A stretch of 27,975 nt of DNA from an uncultured Oscillibacter sp. (GCA_910587875.1 CAJUOD010000029.1:1-27975); one strand, 5' to 3'. Numbered from the stretch's first letter, positions 1-7,296 are shown. Numbers and translations are program-made. The notes: generated by a model from the sequence alone, not told the origin.

Positions 1-2
1 AG

Positions 3-1187
3 AATATCTTGGGCTACAAGCACTACGCCGACGACGTGGTGGACGCCTTCTGCCGGAAATCCATTGAAAACGGCATCGACATCATCCGGATCTTCGACGC
101 CCTGAACGACGTGCGGAATCTGGAACAGGCCATCAAGTCCACGAAAAAGTACGGCGGCATGGTGGAGGCGACCCTGTCCTACACCATCTCTCCCATTCAC
201 AGCGAGGAGTACTTCGTGAAGCTGGCCCAGGAGCTGGAGCAGATGGGCGCGGATGTCATCTGCGTCAAGGACATGGCGAACCTGCTCCTGCCCATGGACG
301 CCTATTCCCTCATCAAGAAGCTGAAGGAAACCGTGAAGATCCCCATTCACCTGCACACCCACAACACCACGGGCACGGGAGACATGGTCTACCTCATGGC
401 AGCCTATGCCGGCGTGGACATCGTGGACACGGCCCTCAGCCCCCTGGCCAACGGCACGGCCCAGCCCGCCACGGAGTCTTTGGTGGCGACCCTCCAGGGC
501 ACTGTCCGGGACACCAAGCTGGACCTGAACAAGATGAGCGAGGCCGCCGCCCACTTCCGCAAGGTGGCCCAGAAGCTCAAGGAGCAGGGCAGCCTGGACC
601 CGAAGGTCCTGAACGTGGACACCAACACCCTTCTCTATCAGGTCCCCGGCGGCATGCTGTCGAACCTGATTTCCCAGCTGAAGCAGGCCAACAAGGAGGA
701 GAAGTATTACGACGTGCTGGCGGAGATTCCCCGGGTCCGGAAGGACTTCGGCTATCCCCCGCTGGTCACCCCCACCAGCCAGATTGTCGGCACCCAGGCC
801 GTCATGAACGTGGTGGTGGGCAAGTACAAGACCTTCCCCAAGGAGTCCAAGGCCCTCTTGAAGGGCGAGTACGGCAAGCTCCCCGGCGAGGTCAGCGAGG
901 AAGTCCGGGCCCTGGCGGGCATCAAGCCCGAGGAGGTCATCACCTGCCGCCCGGCGGACCAGCTCCAGCCCGAGGTGGAGAAGTACCGGGAGGAGTTCAA
1001 GGGCGTGGCCAAGAGCGACGAGGACGTCCTCTCCCTGGCCCTGTTCCCCCAGGTGGCCCCTAAGTTCCTGGCCTGGCGGGACGGCCCGCATGACGAGCCC
1101 GCCGCCGCTCCTGCCGCTCCGGCGAAGAAAGCCGCTCCGGCGGACCCCAACGCCGTGCGGGAGCTGTACGTGGAATTTAAAGGATAA
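3..1187 (+). CDS. oadA: Carboxyltransferase subunit (oxaloacetate decarboxylase alpha / pyruvate carboxylase B type), 5' partial
   Basis: This is the C-terminal part of a biotin-dependent carboxyltransferase. It is open from the window edge, and the reading frame at base 3 (NILGYKHYADDVV) is already inside the TIM-barrel, so roughly 75 N-terminal residues are missing. Visible family marks are the metal- and substrate-binding stretch VICVKDMANLL, whose lysine is carbamylated in the family, and HLHTHNTTGTGDM, whose two histidines bind the metal. A PYC_OADA-like C-terminal domain follows. The protein ends in an Ala/Pro-rich linker and a short tail with no biotinyl domain (no AMKM motif), so it needs a separate biotin carrier. 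The family moves CO2 between carboxybiotin and pyruvate/oxaloacetate in the cytoplasm, often docked on a sodium-pumping membrane subunit. Oxaloacetate decarboxylase alpha is favoured, but pyruvate carboxylase subunit B cannot be excluded. A strong terminator follows, so this is the last gene of its transcription unit. Confidence 0.9.
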   Translation, partial: NILGYKHYADDVVDAFCRKSIENGIDIIRIFDALNDVRNLEQAIKSTKKYGGMVEATLSYTISPIHSEEYFVKLAQELEQMGADVICVKDMANLLLPMDAYSLIKKLKETVKIPIHLHTHNTTGTGDMVYLMAAYAGVDIVDTALSPLANGTAQPATESLVATLQGTVRDTKLDLNKMSEAAAHFRKVAQKLKEQGSLDPKVLNVDTNTLLYQVPGGMLSNLISQLKQANKEEKYYDVLAEIPRVRKDFGYPPLVTPTSQIVGTQAVMNVVVGKYKTFPKESKALLKGEYGKLPGEVSEEVRALAGIKPEEVITCRPADQLQPEVEKYREEFKGVAKSDEDVLSLALFPQVAPKFLAWRDGPHDEPAAAPAAPAKKAAPADPNAVRELYVEFKG

Positions 1188-1203
1188 ATAAGCAGTGAGA
1201 CAA

Positions 1204-1237
1204 GGGACGGTATCGAATTGATACCGTCCCCTTTTTT
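1204..1237 (+). terminator. Intrinsic terminator after the carboxyltransferase gene
   Basis: A perfect 11-bp stem (1204-1214 with 1220-1230) closes a 5-nt GAATT loop and is followed by six T residues. It lies 16 bases after the stop codon. It also abuts the 3' end of the convergent gene at 1236 and may stop that transcription too. Confidence 0.93.
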
Positions 1238-1970
1238 ACCACCAGGCGTAGAGCTCATAATTGTCAATGGACAGCTCCAAGGCGCCCGACACTTCACCGT
1301 CCCTGCCGTACAGCGTCACGGTCACCGGCAGGTCCGCGTGGAGAATGCCCCGGCCCCCTTCTCCCTTGGTCAGGCTGCTGTACCAGTTATAGGCCGCCCC
1401 CTCCAAGCCGGTGTTGGGTCCCCAGGCCCCCGGAGAGATTCCCTCCTCCTGATAGGAAAAGGCCAGCACCGCATCGCTCAGCTTCACCCCCGGATAGGAA
1501 AATGTCTTTCGCTCTCCATAGGTGAGTTCCGATTCCTCCGAATCCCGCTCGTAGAGCCGGGTGGTTCGCTGGACCGTCACCTCCACGGAGGCGGACCCCA
1601 CGTCCGCGAAATCCCCCGCCACATAGATCGTGCCGTTAAAAGCCGCACAAAGCGTGCCTTTCATGATTCCCGGATCCCGGTTGACCCCATGGTACACCTC
1701 CAACGCACTGCGGTCAAAGACGCCTGTCACATAGCTGTCCCCTGTGCGGGCCAGCAGAAAAGTGGTATGGTTGGCAAAGGTCTCGTTACCGAATTTGAAA
1801 GACTTGCCCCTCACCACGACCGGCTCCAAATCGGAGACGAGGTACTCCCGCTCCATCCGGTCCAGCATCCCCTGGACCGTGTAGGGCGGAAAGTCCAGCA
1901 GGGCGTATACCAGCAGGGCCAGCAGCACGCTCAAAAACAGGTTGCGGAGAATCTTTCTTCCCCGGTTCAT
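1236..1970 (-). CDS. Membrane-anchored hypothetical protein of the PadR operon
   Basis: This 244-aa protein is not recognised as a named family. It begins MNRGRKILRN, has one hydrophobic segment at about residues 11-29 (LFLSVLLALLVYALLDF) and then a roughly 210-residue polar domain. The topology expected is a single N-terminal anchor with the rest outside the membrane. The start at 1970 is chosen because its ATG overlaps the stop of the upstream gene as ATGA (1967-1970), a translational-coupling arrangement; the same frame is open further upstream but inside that gene. It is the last gene of a three-gene operon led by a PadR regulator. Function is unknown; co-regulation with the preceding prefix-domain protein suggests a shared envelope-stress or sensing role, which is inference only. 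Confidence 0.8.
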   Translation of the reverse strand: MNRGRKILRNLFLSVLLALLVYALLDFPPYTVQGMLDRMEREYLVSDLEPVVVRGKSFKFGNETFANHTTFLLARTGDSYVTGVFDRSALEVYHGVNRDPGIMKGTLCAAFNGTIYVAGDFADVGSASVEVTVQRTTRLYERDSEESELTYGERKTFSYPGVKLSDAVLAFSYQEEGISPGAWGPNTGLEGAAYNWYSSLTKGEGGRGILHADLPVTVTLYGRDGEVSGALELSIDNYELYAWW

Positions 1971-2731
1971 GGCGTCACCTCCCATGTAAGGAGCATCGCC
2001 CAGTCCTGGCCGGAGAGGGGATAGGATATCTCCACCCACTGGGGCGGCTCATCCAGCACCAGTTCCACCGTCCGCTGGAAACGGATCCATCCGTCACTGG
2101 ATACCGCATCTGGGGATTCCCCGAACTGCCAATAGCGGCGCTCCGGCACATAGGCCTGGTGGATGGAATCAAATTTCCGGAGCGGCAGCTCCCCCTCCTC
2201 GTCCCGCCAGGTGAAATACCAGGTCCCAACGCCGGCGTTTGTCTGCATCGGGGAGTGCATTTGTATCCACAGGCGAACCGCCGCCACCGTCTGGCCCTCC
2301 CGCTTCGTGATTTCCTCCGGAGCGGCCCAAAGGGTAGCGTGTTCCAGCTCCACCCGCGCCGCCGTGGCGGGCGGGGTCTCCCAGGCCAGCTCGCCCTGGA
2401 TGCCCCTGAGTATATTCGGCAGACTGTTGATGGCAAACGCCGCCACCAGCGCCATAACCGCCAGGCCCAGAACCATGCAGCGGCTCACCTCCCACAGCCA
2501 GCCCAGCCAGGGCTTATGTACCTTGTCCAGGGCCCGGCCCACCTCCTGTGCGTCTCCCATGGCGGCCAGGGCCCGCTCCTCCGCCAGCTCCTGGGACCGG
2601 CCCAGGCGGAGGAGGTCCTTGACATGGTCCTCATAGTGGACCCGGAGTTCCCTGGCGATGGCCTTCTGGTCGGGCCAGAAGCGTACCTGCCCGCAGACGG
2701 CATCCACCCAGATTTGAAAATTGTTCCGCAT
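1967..2731 (-). CDS. DUF1700/permease-prefix-like membrane protein
   Basis: This 254-aa protein has two parts. Residues 1-75 form a helical cytoplasmic domain (VDAVCGQVRFWPDQKAIARE, then ELAEERALAAMGDAQEVGRA) of the kind found as DUF1700 or 'permease prefix' domains. Such domains very often follow PadR regulators in Firmicutes and are thought to interact with them. A single transmembrane helix (about residues 85-105, CMVLGLAVMALVAAFAI) precedes a roughly 150-residue C-terminal domain with no recognised fold, probably extracytoplasmic. Translation starts ten bases after the PadR stop codon, and the stop overlaps the next start. The arrangement implies a one-component transcription switch with a membrane partner. 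What the outer domain senses is not visible from sequence. Confidence 0.8.
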   Translation of the reverse strand: MRNNFQIWVDAVCGQVRFWPDQKAIARELRVHYEDHVKDLLRLGRSQELAEERALAAMGDAQEVGRALDKVHKPWLGWLWEVSRCMVLGLAVMALVAAFAINSLPNILRGIQGELAWETPPATAARVELEHATLWAAPEEITKREGQTVAAVRLWIQMHSPMQTNAGVGTWYFTWRDEEGELPLRKFDSIHQAYVPERRYWQFGESPDAVSSDGWIRFQRTVELVLDEPPQWVEISYPLSGQDWAMLLTWEVTP

Positions 2732-2741
2732 AGCCGCCTCC

Positions 2742-3080
2742 TCACACCGGGGCGGCGCTGTTCACCACCGCGTCCACCTGCTCCCGGAAGGCCGCCCACT
2801 CCTCTTTTCGCCGGTCCAGGGCCCTGCGGCCCTTGCGGGTGATGCGGTAGTACTTCCGGGTCCGGCCCTCGCCGGACTTCCTCTCCCGGACGCTGACCAG
2901 CCCCTCCGCCTCCAGGCCGTGGAGGATGGGGTACAGGGTCCCCTCCTTCAGGTCGAAGACGTGGTTGGACCGCCGGGCCAGCTCGGTGATCATCTGATAG
3001 CCGTACATCTCCTCCCCCGAGAGCAGGGAGAGGATCAGCAGCGTGGTGCTGCCGCTCATCAGGCTCTTATCGATTTTCAT
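2742..3080 (-). CDS. PadR-family transcriptional regulator
   Basis: This is a 112-aa winged-helix repressor. The PadR N-terminal signature is clear: GSTTLLILSLL, then EEMYGYQMITELARRS (recognition region), then LKEGTLYPILHGLEAEGLV and the wing GEGRTRKYYRIT. A short C-terminal helix (RRALDRRKEEWAAFREQVDA) provides the dimer contact. The ATG at 3080 is preceded by AAAGGGAGG at good spacing; the frame is open upstream but would run through the promoter, so longer starts are rejected. PadR proteins repress their own operon and neighbouring membrane genes and are released by small ligands. The promoter and a 13-bp dyad that overlaps it lie just upstream and fit autorepression. Confidence 0.92.
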   Translation of the reverse strand: MKIDKSLMSGSTTLLILSLLSGEEMYGYQMITELARRSNHVFDLKEGTLYPILHGLEAEGLVSVRERKSGEGRTRKYYRITRKGRRALDRRKEEWAAFREQVDAVVNSAAPV

Positions 3081-3101
3081 GGCGCGCCTCCCTTTCAAGA
3101 T

Positions 3102-3149
3102 ACCTCGGTCATCTAGGGTCATTATACATAGATGGCCGAGGTTTGTCAA
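3102..3149 (-). promoter_or_regulatory. padR operon promoter with overlapping operator dyad
   Basis: On the minus strand a perfect -35 box TTGACA (3149-3144) and perfect -10 box TATAAT (3126-3121) are separated by 17 bases. Two 13-bp arms, 3102-3114 and 3130-3142, form an inverted repeat with one mismatch and a 15-base spacer. One arm sits between the -35 and -10 boxes and the other covers the predicted transcription start, so a bound dimer would block RNA polymerase. The dyad fits a PadR operator by position; its sequence is not one I know as a published PadR site. Confidence 0.88.
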
Positions 3150-3180
3150 GAGCCACGCAGCAAAAAGCACCCCCGGAGGC

Positions 3181-3209
3181 TTGACAGCCGCCGCCGGGGA
3201 TGCTATACT
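3181..3209 (+). promoter_or_regulatory. Promoter of the 6S RNA gene
   Basis: TTGACA (3181-3186) and TATACT (3204-3209) are separated by exactly 17 bases. The predicted start, about 7-8 bases downstream, coincides with the first base of the closing stem of the RNA. Confidence 0.9.
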
Positions 3210-3216
3210 ACAGATA

Positions 3217-3412
3217 AAGAGACACTGCGACAAGCGGTGGGCCTGTTCAAGTTTCTAGAGAAGACTCAAGAAACCGTCACTTGCCCGAGTGGCGGTTTCT
3301 GCTTTTTACGATAATCGTAACGGTAAACCGTCCGATATGTAACGTAATCCGCATGGCCTCACCCCCCTTCGGGGTATCTTGGCCCACCGCCTGCCGTTGC
3401 GCAGTGTCTCTT
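3217..3412 (+). ncRNA. ssrS: 6S RNA (RNA polymerase-binding regulatory RNA)
   Basis: A roughly 196-nt RNA gene with its own promoter and terminator and no convincing reading frame. The ends form a long interrupted closing stem: 3217-3229 pairs with 3400-3412, and GCGGTGGGCC (about 3234-3243) pairs with GGCCCACCGC (3381-3390). This encloses a large region with an internal 13-bp hairpin (AGAAACCGTCACT paired with AGTGGCGGTTTCT, one G-U) and a small hairpin ACCCC...GGGGT at about 3361-3375 on the 3' side of the bubble. The strands resemble the conserved 6S parts GCAAGCGGGCC and GCCUGC. In the family, 6S RNA mimics an open promoter, binds sigma-A holoenzyme and lowers transcription in stationary phase. 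No covariance-model score was computed. An unrelated structured RNA is the main alternative. Confidence 0.8.
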
Positions 3413-3413
3413 C

Positions 3414-3438
3414 GTCCTCCTGCGGGAGGACATTTTTT
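3414..3438 (+). terminator. Intrinsic terminator of the 6S RNA gene
   Basis: A 7-bp perfect stem (3414-3420 with 3425-3431), a TGCG loop and a run of six T (3433-3438) follow the closing stem of the RNA. Confidence 0.88.
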
Positions 3439-3451
3439 ATTATATCACAGA

Positions 3452-3483
3452 GAGGGGAAGCCTGTCAAATCCGGCTTCCCCTC
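3452..3483 (-). terminator. Stem-loop at the 3' end of the cation transporter gene
   Basis: A perfect 11-bp stem (3452-3462 with 3473-3483) closes a 10-nt loop just past the stop codon of the leftward transporter gene. There is no T run on the minus-strand side, so it is a weak or mRNA-stabilising terminator rather than a classic one. Confidence 0.55.
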
Positions 3484-3486
3484 CTC

Positions 3487-4656
3487 TCACGTATAGGACC
3501 GCTCCACCCGGACCTTGGCCTGATAGCCGCTGTCCAGCACCCGGACGGCGTTTTGGATCTTCTCCTCCACCTCCTGGTCCGTGAGGCGGAAGTCGAAGGG
3601 CACCGCCGCGTCAAAGATCACGTGGGTGTGCCCCTTCCCCTCCCGGGGCACCATGCGGAAGTCGTGGATGGTGATGCCCCCGTCGATGCAGCGGACCAGG
3701 GCCTCCACCCGCTTCCGGGTCTCCTGGGTGACGCCGTCGTCGGTACAGACCGGGTCCATGTGGATCACCGCCTCACAGCCCAGGCGGTCCCGGAGCTCCC
3801 GCTCCACGTGGTCGATGCGGTTGTGGAGCTCCAGCAGCTCCCCGCTGGCGGGGACCTCGGCGTGGAGGGAGATCATGCGCCGCCCGGGGCCGTAGTCGTG
3901 GACGATGATGTCGTGGACCCCCAGGATGGGCTGGTGGGACAGGACCAAGGACCGGATTTCCTCCACGAACTCTCCCGAGGGCGGTGTGCCCAGCAGGGGA
4001 TCCATGGTGGTCTTGGCCGCCTGGACGCCGGACCAGAGGATGAACAGGGCCACCAGCAGGCCGCCCCAGCCGTCCAGGGCCAGGCTTGTGTAGCGCTCCA
4101 CCACGGAGGCGATGAGGACCACCGACGTGGCGGCGCAGTCGCTGAGGGAGTCCAGGGCGGCGGCCTCCATGGCCGTGGAGCCGATGCGCTTCCCAATCCG
4201 CCGGTTGTAGAAGGTCATGTAAAGCTTCACGGCGATGGCGGCGCAGAGGATAGCCGTCACCCAGGGCCCGCCCTCCGACGGGACGGGATGGAGGATCTTC
4301 CCCACGGAGGACTGGGCCAGCTCGAAGCCCATCAGCAGAATCAGCATCGCTACCACCAGGCCGGAGAGGTACTCCATCCGCCCGTGGCCGAAGGGGTGCT
4401 CGTGGTCCGGCTTCTGCTCCGCCAGGCGGAAGCCCAGCAGGGTCACCACGGAGGACCCGGCGTCCGAGAGGTTGTTCACGGCGTCCGCCACCACGGCGAT
4501 GGACCCGGAGGCCAGGCCCGCCAGCAGCTTTCCCAAAAACAGCAGCAGGTTCAAAAACACGCCCACCGCGCCGCAGAGGATGCCGTAGCCCCGCCGCAGC
4601 TGGGCCTCCGTCTTCCCCTCGGGCTTGAGGAACAGGCGGGCTAACATCGAAATCAC
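3487..4656 (-). CDS. Cation diffusion facilitator (CDF) family metal transporter
   Basis: This is a 389-aa proton-coupled divalent metal exporter of the cytoplasmic membrane (Zn, Fe, Mn or Co are typical). It has about six hydrophobic segments, the metal-site motif DAVNNLSD (about residues 58-65) in TM2, the conserved HPFGHGRMEY loop (about 87-96), and the matching DSLSD (about 169-173) in TM5. A C-terminal cytoplasmic dimerisation domain follows, as usual. The GTG at 4656 is preferred because GGGGAG lies eight bases upstream. An internal ATG at 4647 (MLARLFLK) is the alternative, and the longer ATG at 4686 has a poorer RBS. The C-terminal domain is rather long, with a second ferredoxin-like stretch after about residue 290. 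Substrate cannot be called from motifs alone. It stands alone, convergent with the 6S RNA gene. Confidence 0.92.
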   Translation of the reverse strand: MISMLARLFLKPEGKTEAQLRRGYGILCGAVGVFLNLLLFLGKLLAGLASGSIAVVADAVNNLSDAGSSVVTLLGFRLAEQKPDHEHPFGHGRMEYLSGLVVAMLILLMGFELAQSSVGKILHPVPSEGGPWVTAILCAAIAVKLYMTFYNRRIGKRIGSTAMEAAALDSLSDCAATSVVLIASVVERYTSLALDGWGGLLVALFILWSGVQAAKTTMDPLLGTPPSGEFVEEIRSLVLSHQPILGVHDIIVHDYGPGRRMISLHAEVPASGELLELHNRIDHVERELRDRLGCEAVIHMDPVCTDDGVTQETRKRVEALVRCIDGGITIHDFRMVPREGKGHTHVIFDAAVPFDFRLTDQEVEEKIQNAVRVLDSGYQAKVRVERSYT

Positions 4657-4702
4657 AAAATCCACTCCCCTCGCTGGAACTCGCAAACATCACAGGATAT
4701 GC

Positions 4703-4732
4703 GGAAGAGCGGCATGTTGATACCGCTCTTCC
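4703..4732 (-). terminator. Stem-loop downstream of the Cys-rich protein gene
   Basis: A perfect 10-bp stem (4703-4712 with 4723-4732) with a 10-nt loop sits four bases beyond the stop of the leftward gene at 4737. No T run follows on the minus strand, so termination strength is uncertain. Confidence 0.55.
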
Positions 4733-4736
4733 CCCT

Positions 4737-5336
4737 TTATTTCTTCCCCGGCAGGACCAATTTCATGTGGCAGCACAGGTCATCCAGGTCCCGGTCCGTG
4801 GCGGCGGGCACCCGGAGCTTGGCCCCGCAGTCCCGGCAGATGAGATCCACAGCGGACCGCCGGACCTCCATGCCGTAGCGGCGGCTGCCGCAGGCGCAGG
4901 AGATGCCGTCCCGGGCCGCGATGTCCCGGAGCTCGGAGAGGACCTCGTACATGATGACGTTGTCCAGGAAGGCCTCGCCCTCCCCCTGCTTCTTCTCCTT
5001 CTCCGCCAGGATGGCCAGCTCCCGGAGCTGCCTGTCCACCGTGCCCTCGGGGCCGATGAAGCAGCAGAACTGCTTGGTCCCGGCGCAGGCCAGGGCCACG
5101 GCTCCCTCCAGCACCTGCTCCCGGGAGCAGACGGCGGTGTGGGTCCCCCCGCAGAGGCCGCAGGGAACGCCGAGATGGTAGCGCTCCCCGTCAAAGGACG
5201 CCGTCAGGGCGGAGCCGCCGCAATCGCACTCCACCTCCGCGCCGGAAGCCTCCAGGGCGAAGACGGAGCGGGCCTTCATCACGGTCTTCCCGCACTTGGG
5301 GCACAGATATCCAAAGGTGCGCATCTCCTCGCGCAT
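4737..5336 (-). CDS. Cysteine-rich zinc-ribbon-like hypothetical protein
   Basis: This 199-aa protein belongs to no named family that I recognise. It carries several metal-knuckle pairs: C12/C15 (LCPKCGK), C37/C39, C59/C62 (CGLCGG), a CACG pair near residue 147 and CRDCG near residue 170. It is therefore probably a zinc-binding cytoplasmic protein, and no signal peptide is seen. The central part (VDRQLRELAILAEKEKKQGE) is helical. ATG 5336 is supported by GAGGTG seven bases upstream; the in-frame ATG four codons later has its purine run too close. It lies between the tRNA gene and the metal transporter, all leftward, with stem-loops on both sides, so it is probably monocistronic. A link to metal homeostasis is only suggested by position. 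Confidence 0.82.
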   Translation of the reverse strand: MREEMRTFGYLCPKCGKTVMKARSVFALEASGAEVECDCGGSALTASFDGERYHLGVPCGLCGGTHTAVCSREQVLEGAVALACAGTKQFCCFIGPEGTVDRQLRELAILAEKEKKQGEGEAFLDNVIMYEVLSELRDIAARDGISCACGSRRYGMEVRRSAVDLICRDCGAKLRVPAATDRDLDDLCCHMKLVLPGKK

Positions 5337-5382
5337 GATAAAGCACCTCGCTTCCGTCTCCCCGGCTGGGGACGGTGTAGTG

Positions 5383-5408
5383 AAAAGAGGCGCGCAGTGC
5401 GTGCCTCT
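5383..5408 (-). terminator. Terminator after tRNA-Arg
   Basis: On the minus strand an AGAGGC/GCCTCT stem with one internal mismatch, an inner CGC/GCG pair set and an ACT loop is followed by a short T run (A residues at 5383-5386 on the plus strand). It lies directly downstream of the tRNA 3' end. Confidence 0.7.
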
Positions 5409-5415
5409 CTTTTTC

Positions 5416-5492
5416 TGGCACCCTTGAGAGGATTCGAACCTCCGGCCTGCCGCTTAGGAGGCGGCCGCTCTATCCTACTGAGCTACAAGGGC
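5416..5492 (-). tRNA. tRNA-Arg (anticodon CCU)
   Basis: Read on the minus strand this is a complete 77-nt cloverleaf: acceptor GCCCTTG paired with CAAGGGT (one G-U), D-stem GCTC/GAGC, and anticodon stem GCCGC/GCGGC with loop CTCCTAA. That gives anticodon CCT, which reads AGG arginine codons. The T-arm contains TTCGAAT, the discriminator base is G, and the 3' CCA is encoded. A terminator follows. tRNA genes are common integration targets, but I saw no duplicated tRNA 3' end in this window. Confidence 0.96.
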
Positions 5493-5558
5493 GGATAACG
5501 CTTCTATTTTACCCGCTTTCCCCCCGCCTGTCAATCCCAAATCCGGGGGCCGGAACTC

Positions 5559-5587
5559 TGGACTTTTCCCCCCTCCCGCGCTATAAT
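5559..5587 (+). promoter_or_regulatory. Promoter of the PepSY protein gene
   Basis: A perfect -10 box TATAAT (5582-5587) is preceded, 17 bases away, by the weaker -35 TGGACT (about 5559-5564). It lies about 30 bases upstream of the start codon. Confidence 0.75.
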
Positions 5588-5617
5588 AGGGCCATCCTAA
5601 AAAGGAGGGTGAACCCC

Positions 5618-6727
5618 ATGACCCCAGAGAAAAACAACAAGAAGCTGACCCAGTGGCTGCTCATCGCCACCATCGCCCTTCTGGCGCTGGTGCTGGGCCT
5701 CCAGCTCTGGCAGACGTTCGGCAGAGCGGCCCCCGGGAACGTGGAGAATGTCCCCGCGGCTTCCCAGGCCGCGGAGCCCCAAGAGTCCCCCGCCCCCGCC
5801 GTCTCCCACGGCAAGGCCGCCATGATCGAGGACGTTCAAACCCTCAACCCCGGCCTGTCCGCCGATGATTTGGCCGCCCTTTCCGTCGAGGAGCTGGAAC
5901 AGCTCTGGGAGACCGGCGCGCCGGGCCTGCCCATCGGCGCGTCCGCCGCCGCTGCGGCCGCCGAGACCTACGCCGGGATCCTGGCGGTGGACTCCGTCAC
6001 CAGCAAGACGGACCCGGAGCTGGACGAGGCCCCCGCCCACTACGAGGTGGAGCTCCGCCACCCCACCCTGGGGGACTTCGAGTATAAAATCGACGCCTAC
6101 ACCGGCGAGGTGCTGGAGGGCCTCCCTGATATTATGAAGAGCGTCCAGGCCGCCGCGCCCCAGGAGGCCCCGGAGGCTCAAACCTCTCCCGTGCAAACTC
6201 CTCCCGCGCCGAAGCCCGCCGCCGGAAACCAGGCCCCCGCCTCCGGCACGCCCGCCCAGCAGCAGCCCGCCGCCTCCGGCGAGGAGGCCGCGAAAAACGC
6301 CGCCTTCACCCACGCCGGGGTCTCCGCCGCCGACGCCTCCGTCACCAAGTGCGAGCTGGACTGGGAGGACGGACGGCAGGTCTACGACATCGAGTTCTGG
6401 GTGGGGAGCACCGAATACGACTACGAAATCGACGCGTCCACCAGCGCGGTGCTTAAGTCCGGGCAGGATTGGGGGGGCCACCATCACAGCGGCGGCGCCT
6501 CCGCCGCCCAGCAGCCCGGCAGCTTCATCGGCGAGGAGGCCGCTAAGAGCGCCGCCCTGACCCACGCCGGAATTTCCGCCGACGGCGCGGGCTACATCCG
6601 GTGCGAGCTGGACGAGGACGACGGCCTCTGGGTCTATGAAATCGAGTTCCAGACGGGAGCCACGGAGTACGAGTACGAGATCGACGCCGCCTCCGGCGCG
6701 GTGGTCAAGGCTGAGCAGGACCACTGA
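5618..6727 (+). CDS. Membrane-anchored protein with three PepSY-type domains
   Basis: This is a 369-aa surface protein. After a short basic start (MTPEKNNKKLTQW) comes one hydrophobic anchor (about residues 13-32), and then a low-complexity Ala/Pro-rich outer part that holds three PepSY-like repeats at about residues 107-169, 221-282 and 304-366. Repeats two and three share EEAAK.AA.THAG near their start and end in YEIDA; all three end with the PepSY beta-hairpin pattern (YKIDAYTGEVL, YEIDASTSAVL, YEIDAASGAVV). PepSY domains are thought to act extracytoplasmically as peptidase-inhibitory or binding modules. Linkers are rich in AAPQEAPE-like segments. ATG 5618 follows AAGGAGG; GTG 5609 lies too near the RBS. 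It appears monocistronic. Internal repeat number may vary between strains. Confidence 0.88.
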   Translation: MTPEKNNKKLTQWLLIATIALLALVLGLQLWQTFGRAAPGNVENVPAASQAAEPQESPAPAVSHGKAAMIEDVQTLNPGLSADDLAALSVEELEQLWETGAPGLPIGASAAAAAAETYAGILAVDSVTSKTDPELDEAPAHYEVELRHPTLGDFEYKIDAYTGEVLEGLPDIMKSVQAAAPQEAPEAQTSPVQTPPAPKPAAGNQAPASGTPAQQQPAASGEEAAKNAAFTHAGVSAADASVTKCELDWEDGRQVYDIEFWVGSTEYDYEIDASTSAVLKSGQDWGGHHHSGGASAAQQPGSFIGEEAAKSAALTHAGISADGAGYIRCELDEDDGLWVYEIEFQTGATEYEYEIDAASGAVVKAEQDH

Positions 6728-6768
6728 TCCCCCGATTGAAAAAGAACTGTAAACATTTGGGCTTTCTG

Positions 6769-6797
6769 TTGCGTTTTGCCAAAGGATACGCTATACT
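6769..6797 (+). promoter_or_regulatory. Promoter of the zinc-ribbon protein gene
   Basis: TTGCGT (6769-6774) and TATACT (6792-6797) are 17 bases apart. The start codon lies 67 bases downstream, so the mRNA has a leader of roughly 60 nt. Confidence 0.75.
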
Positions 6798-6864
6798 AGG
6801 TCCTGTAGTCTAGGACAAAACCAGGCCCCCAGCGGGCCCGAAATAGGAAAGGGGTACAACAACC

Positions 6865-7248
6865 ATGGCGTTTAATTTCGATGAACTGACCCGCAAGGCA
6901 AAAACCGTTGCCAACAAGGCCGCCGACCGGACCAAGGACGCCGCCGAGCTGGTGAAGATCAATGTGGCCATCTCCGGGGAGCAAAAGGAGATTGACAAAA
7001 ACTACCGCGCCATCGGCGAGTGGTTTGTCAGCGAGTACGAGGGCGAAATCCCCGACGCGGTCCGGGAGGCCGTGGAGGCCGTCAACGCCAGCAAGGCGAA
7101 AATCGCCGAGCTGGAGGCCAGCAAGCCCGTGAAGGAAGAGACTGCCGAGGAGCCCGAGGACGCTCCCGCCGGGAAGAAGTGCCCCATCTGCGGCGCGGAA
7201 TCCGACAGCAAGTTCTGCCCCCAGTGCGGCGCGCCCATGGGCGAGTAA
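6865..7248 (+). CDS. Small helical protein with C-terminal zinc ribbon
   Basis: This 127-aa cytoplasmic protein has a predicted helical or coiled-coil N-terminal two-thirds (FDELTRKAKTVANKAADRTK, then KIAELEASK). An acidic linker follows, and then a C-terminal double knuckle CPICG...CPQCG typical of zinc-ribbon (zinc_ribbon_2/DUF-type) tails. Many Clostridia carry such proteins with unknown role, so no function is claimed. It has its own promoter at 6769-6797 and its own terminator. The RBS is AGGAAAGGGG, about 11-18 bases before the ATG, slightly far but with no better start. Confidence 0.85.
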   Translation: MAFNFDELTRKAKTVANKAADRTKDAAELVKINVAISGEQKEIDKNYRAIGEWFVSEYEGEIPDAVREAVEAVNASKAKIAELEASKPVKEETAEEPEDAPAGKKCPICGAESDSKFCPQCGAPMGE

Positions 7249-7260
7249 GCTAAAATCAGC

Positions 7261-7296
7261 AAGGAGCCAGGGTCTAAAGGCCTTGGCTCCTTTTTT
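7261..7296 (+). terminator. Intrinsic terminator after the zinc-ribbon protein
   Basis: A 9-bp stem (7261-7269 with 7284-7292) is followed by an uninterrupted run of T residues to 7296. It begins 12 bases after the stop codon. Confidence 0.9.

Noticed and set aside
3379..4644. 421-aa rightward reading frame opposite the metal transporter
   Set aside because: It is a GC-rich antisense shadow of a transporter with clear motifs, has no RBS and has a low-complexity His/Gly/Gln/Val-rich composition.
5597..6724. 375-aa leftward reading frame opposite the PepSY protein
   Set aside because: Gly/Val/Leu-rich antisense of an Ala/Pro-rich gene; no RBS and no domain. The plus strand has promoter, RBS and repeats.
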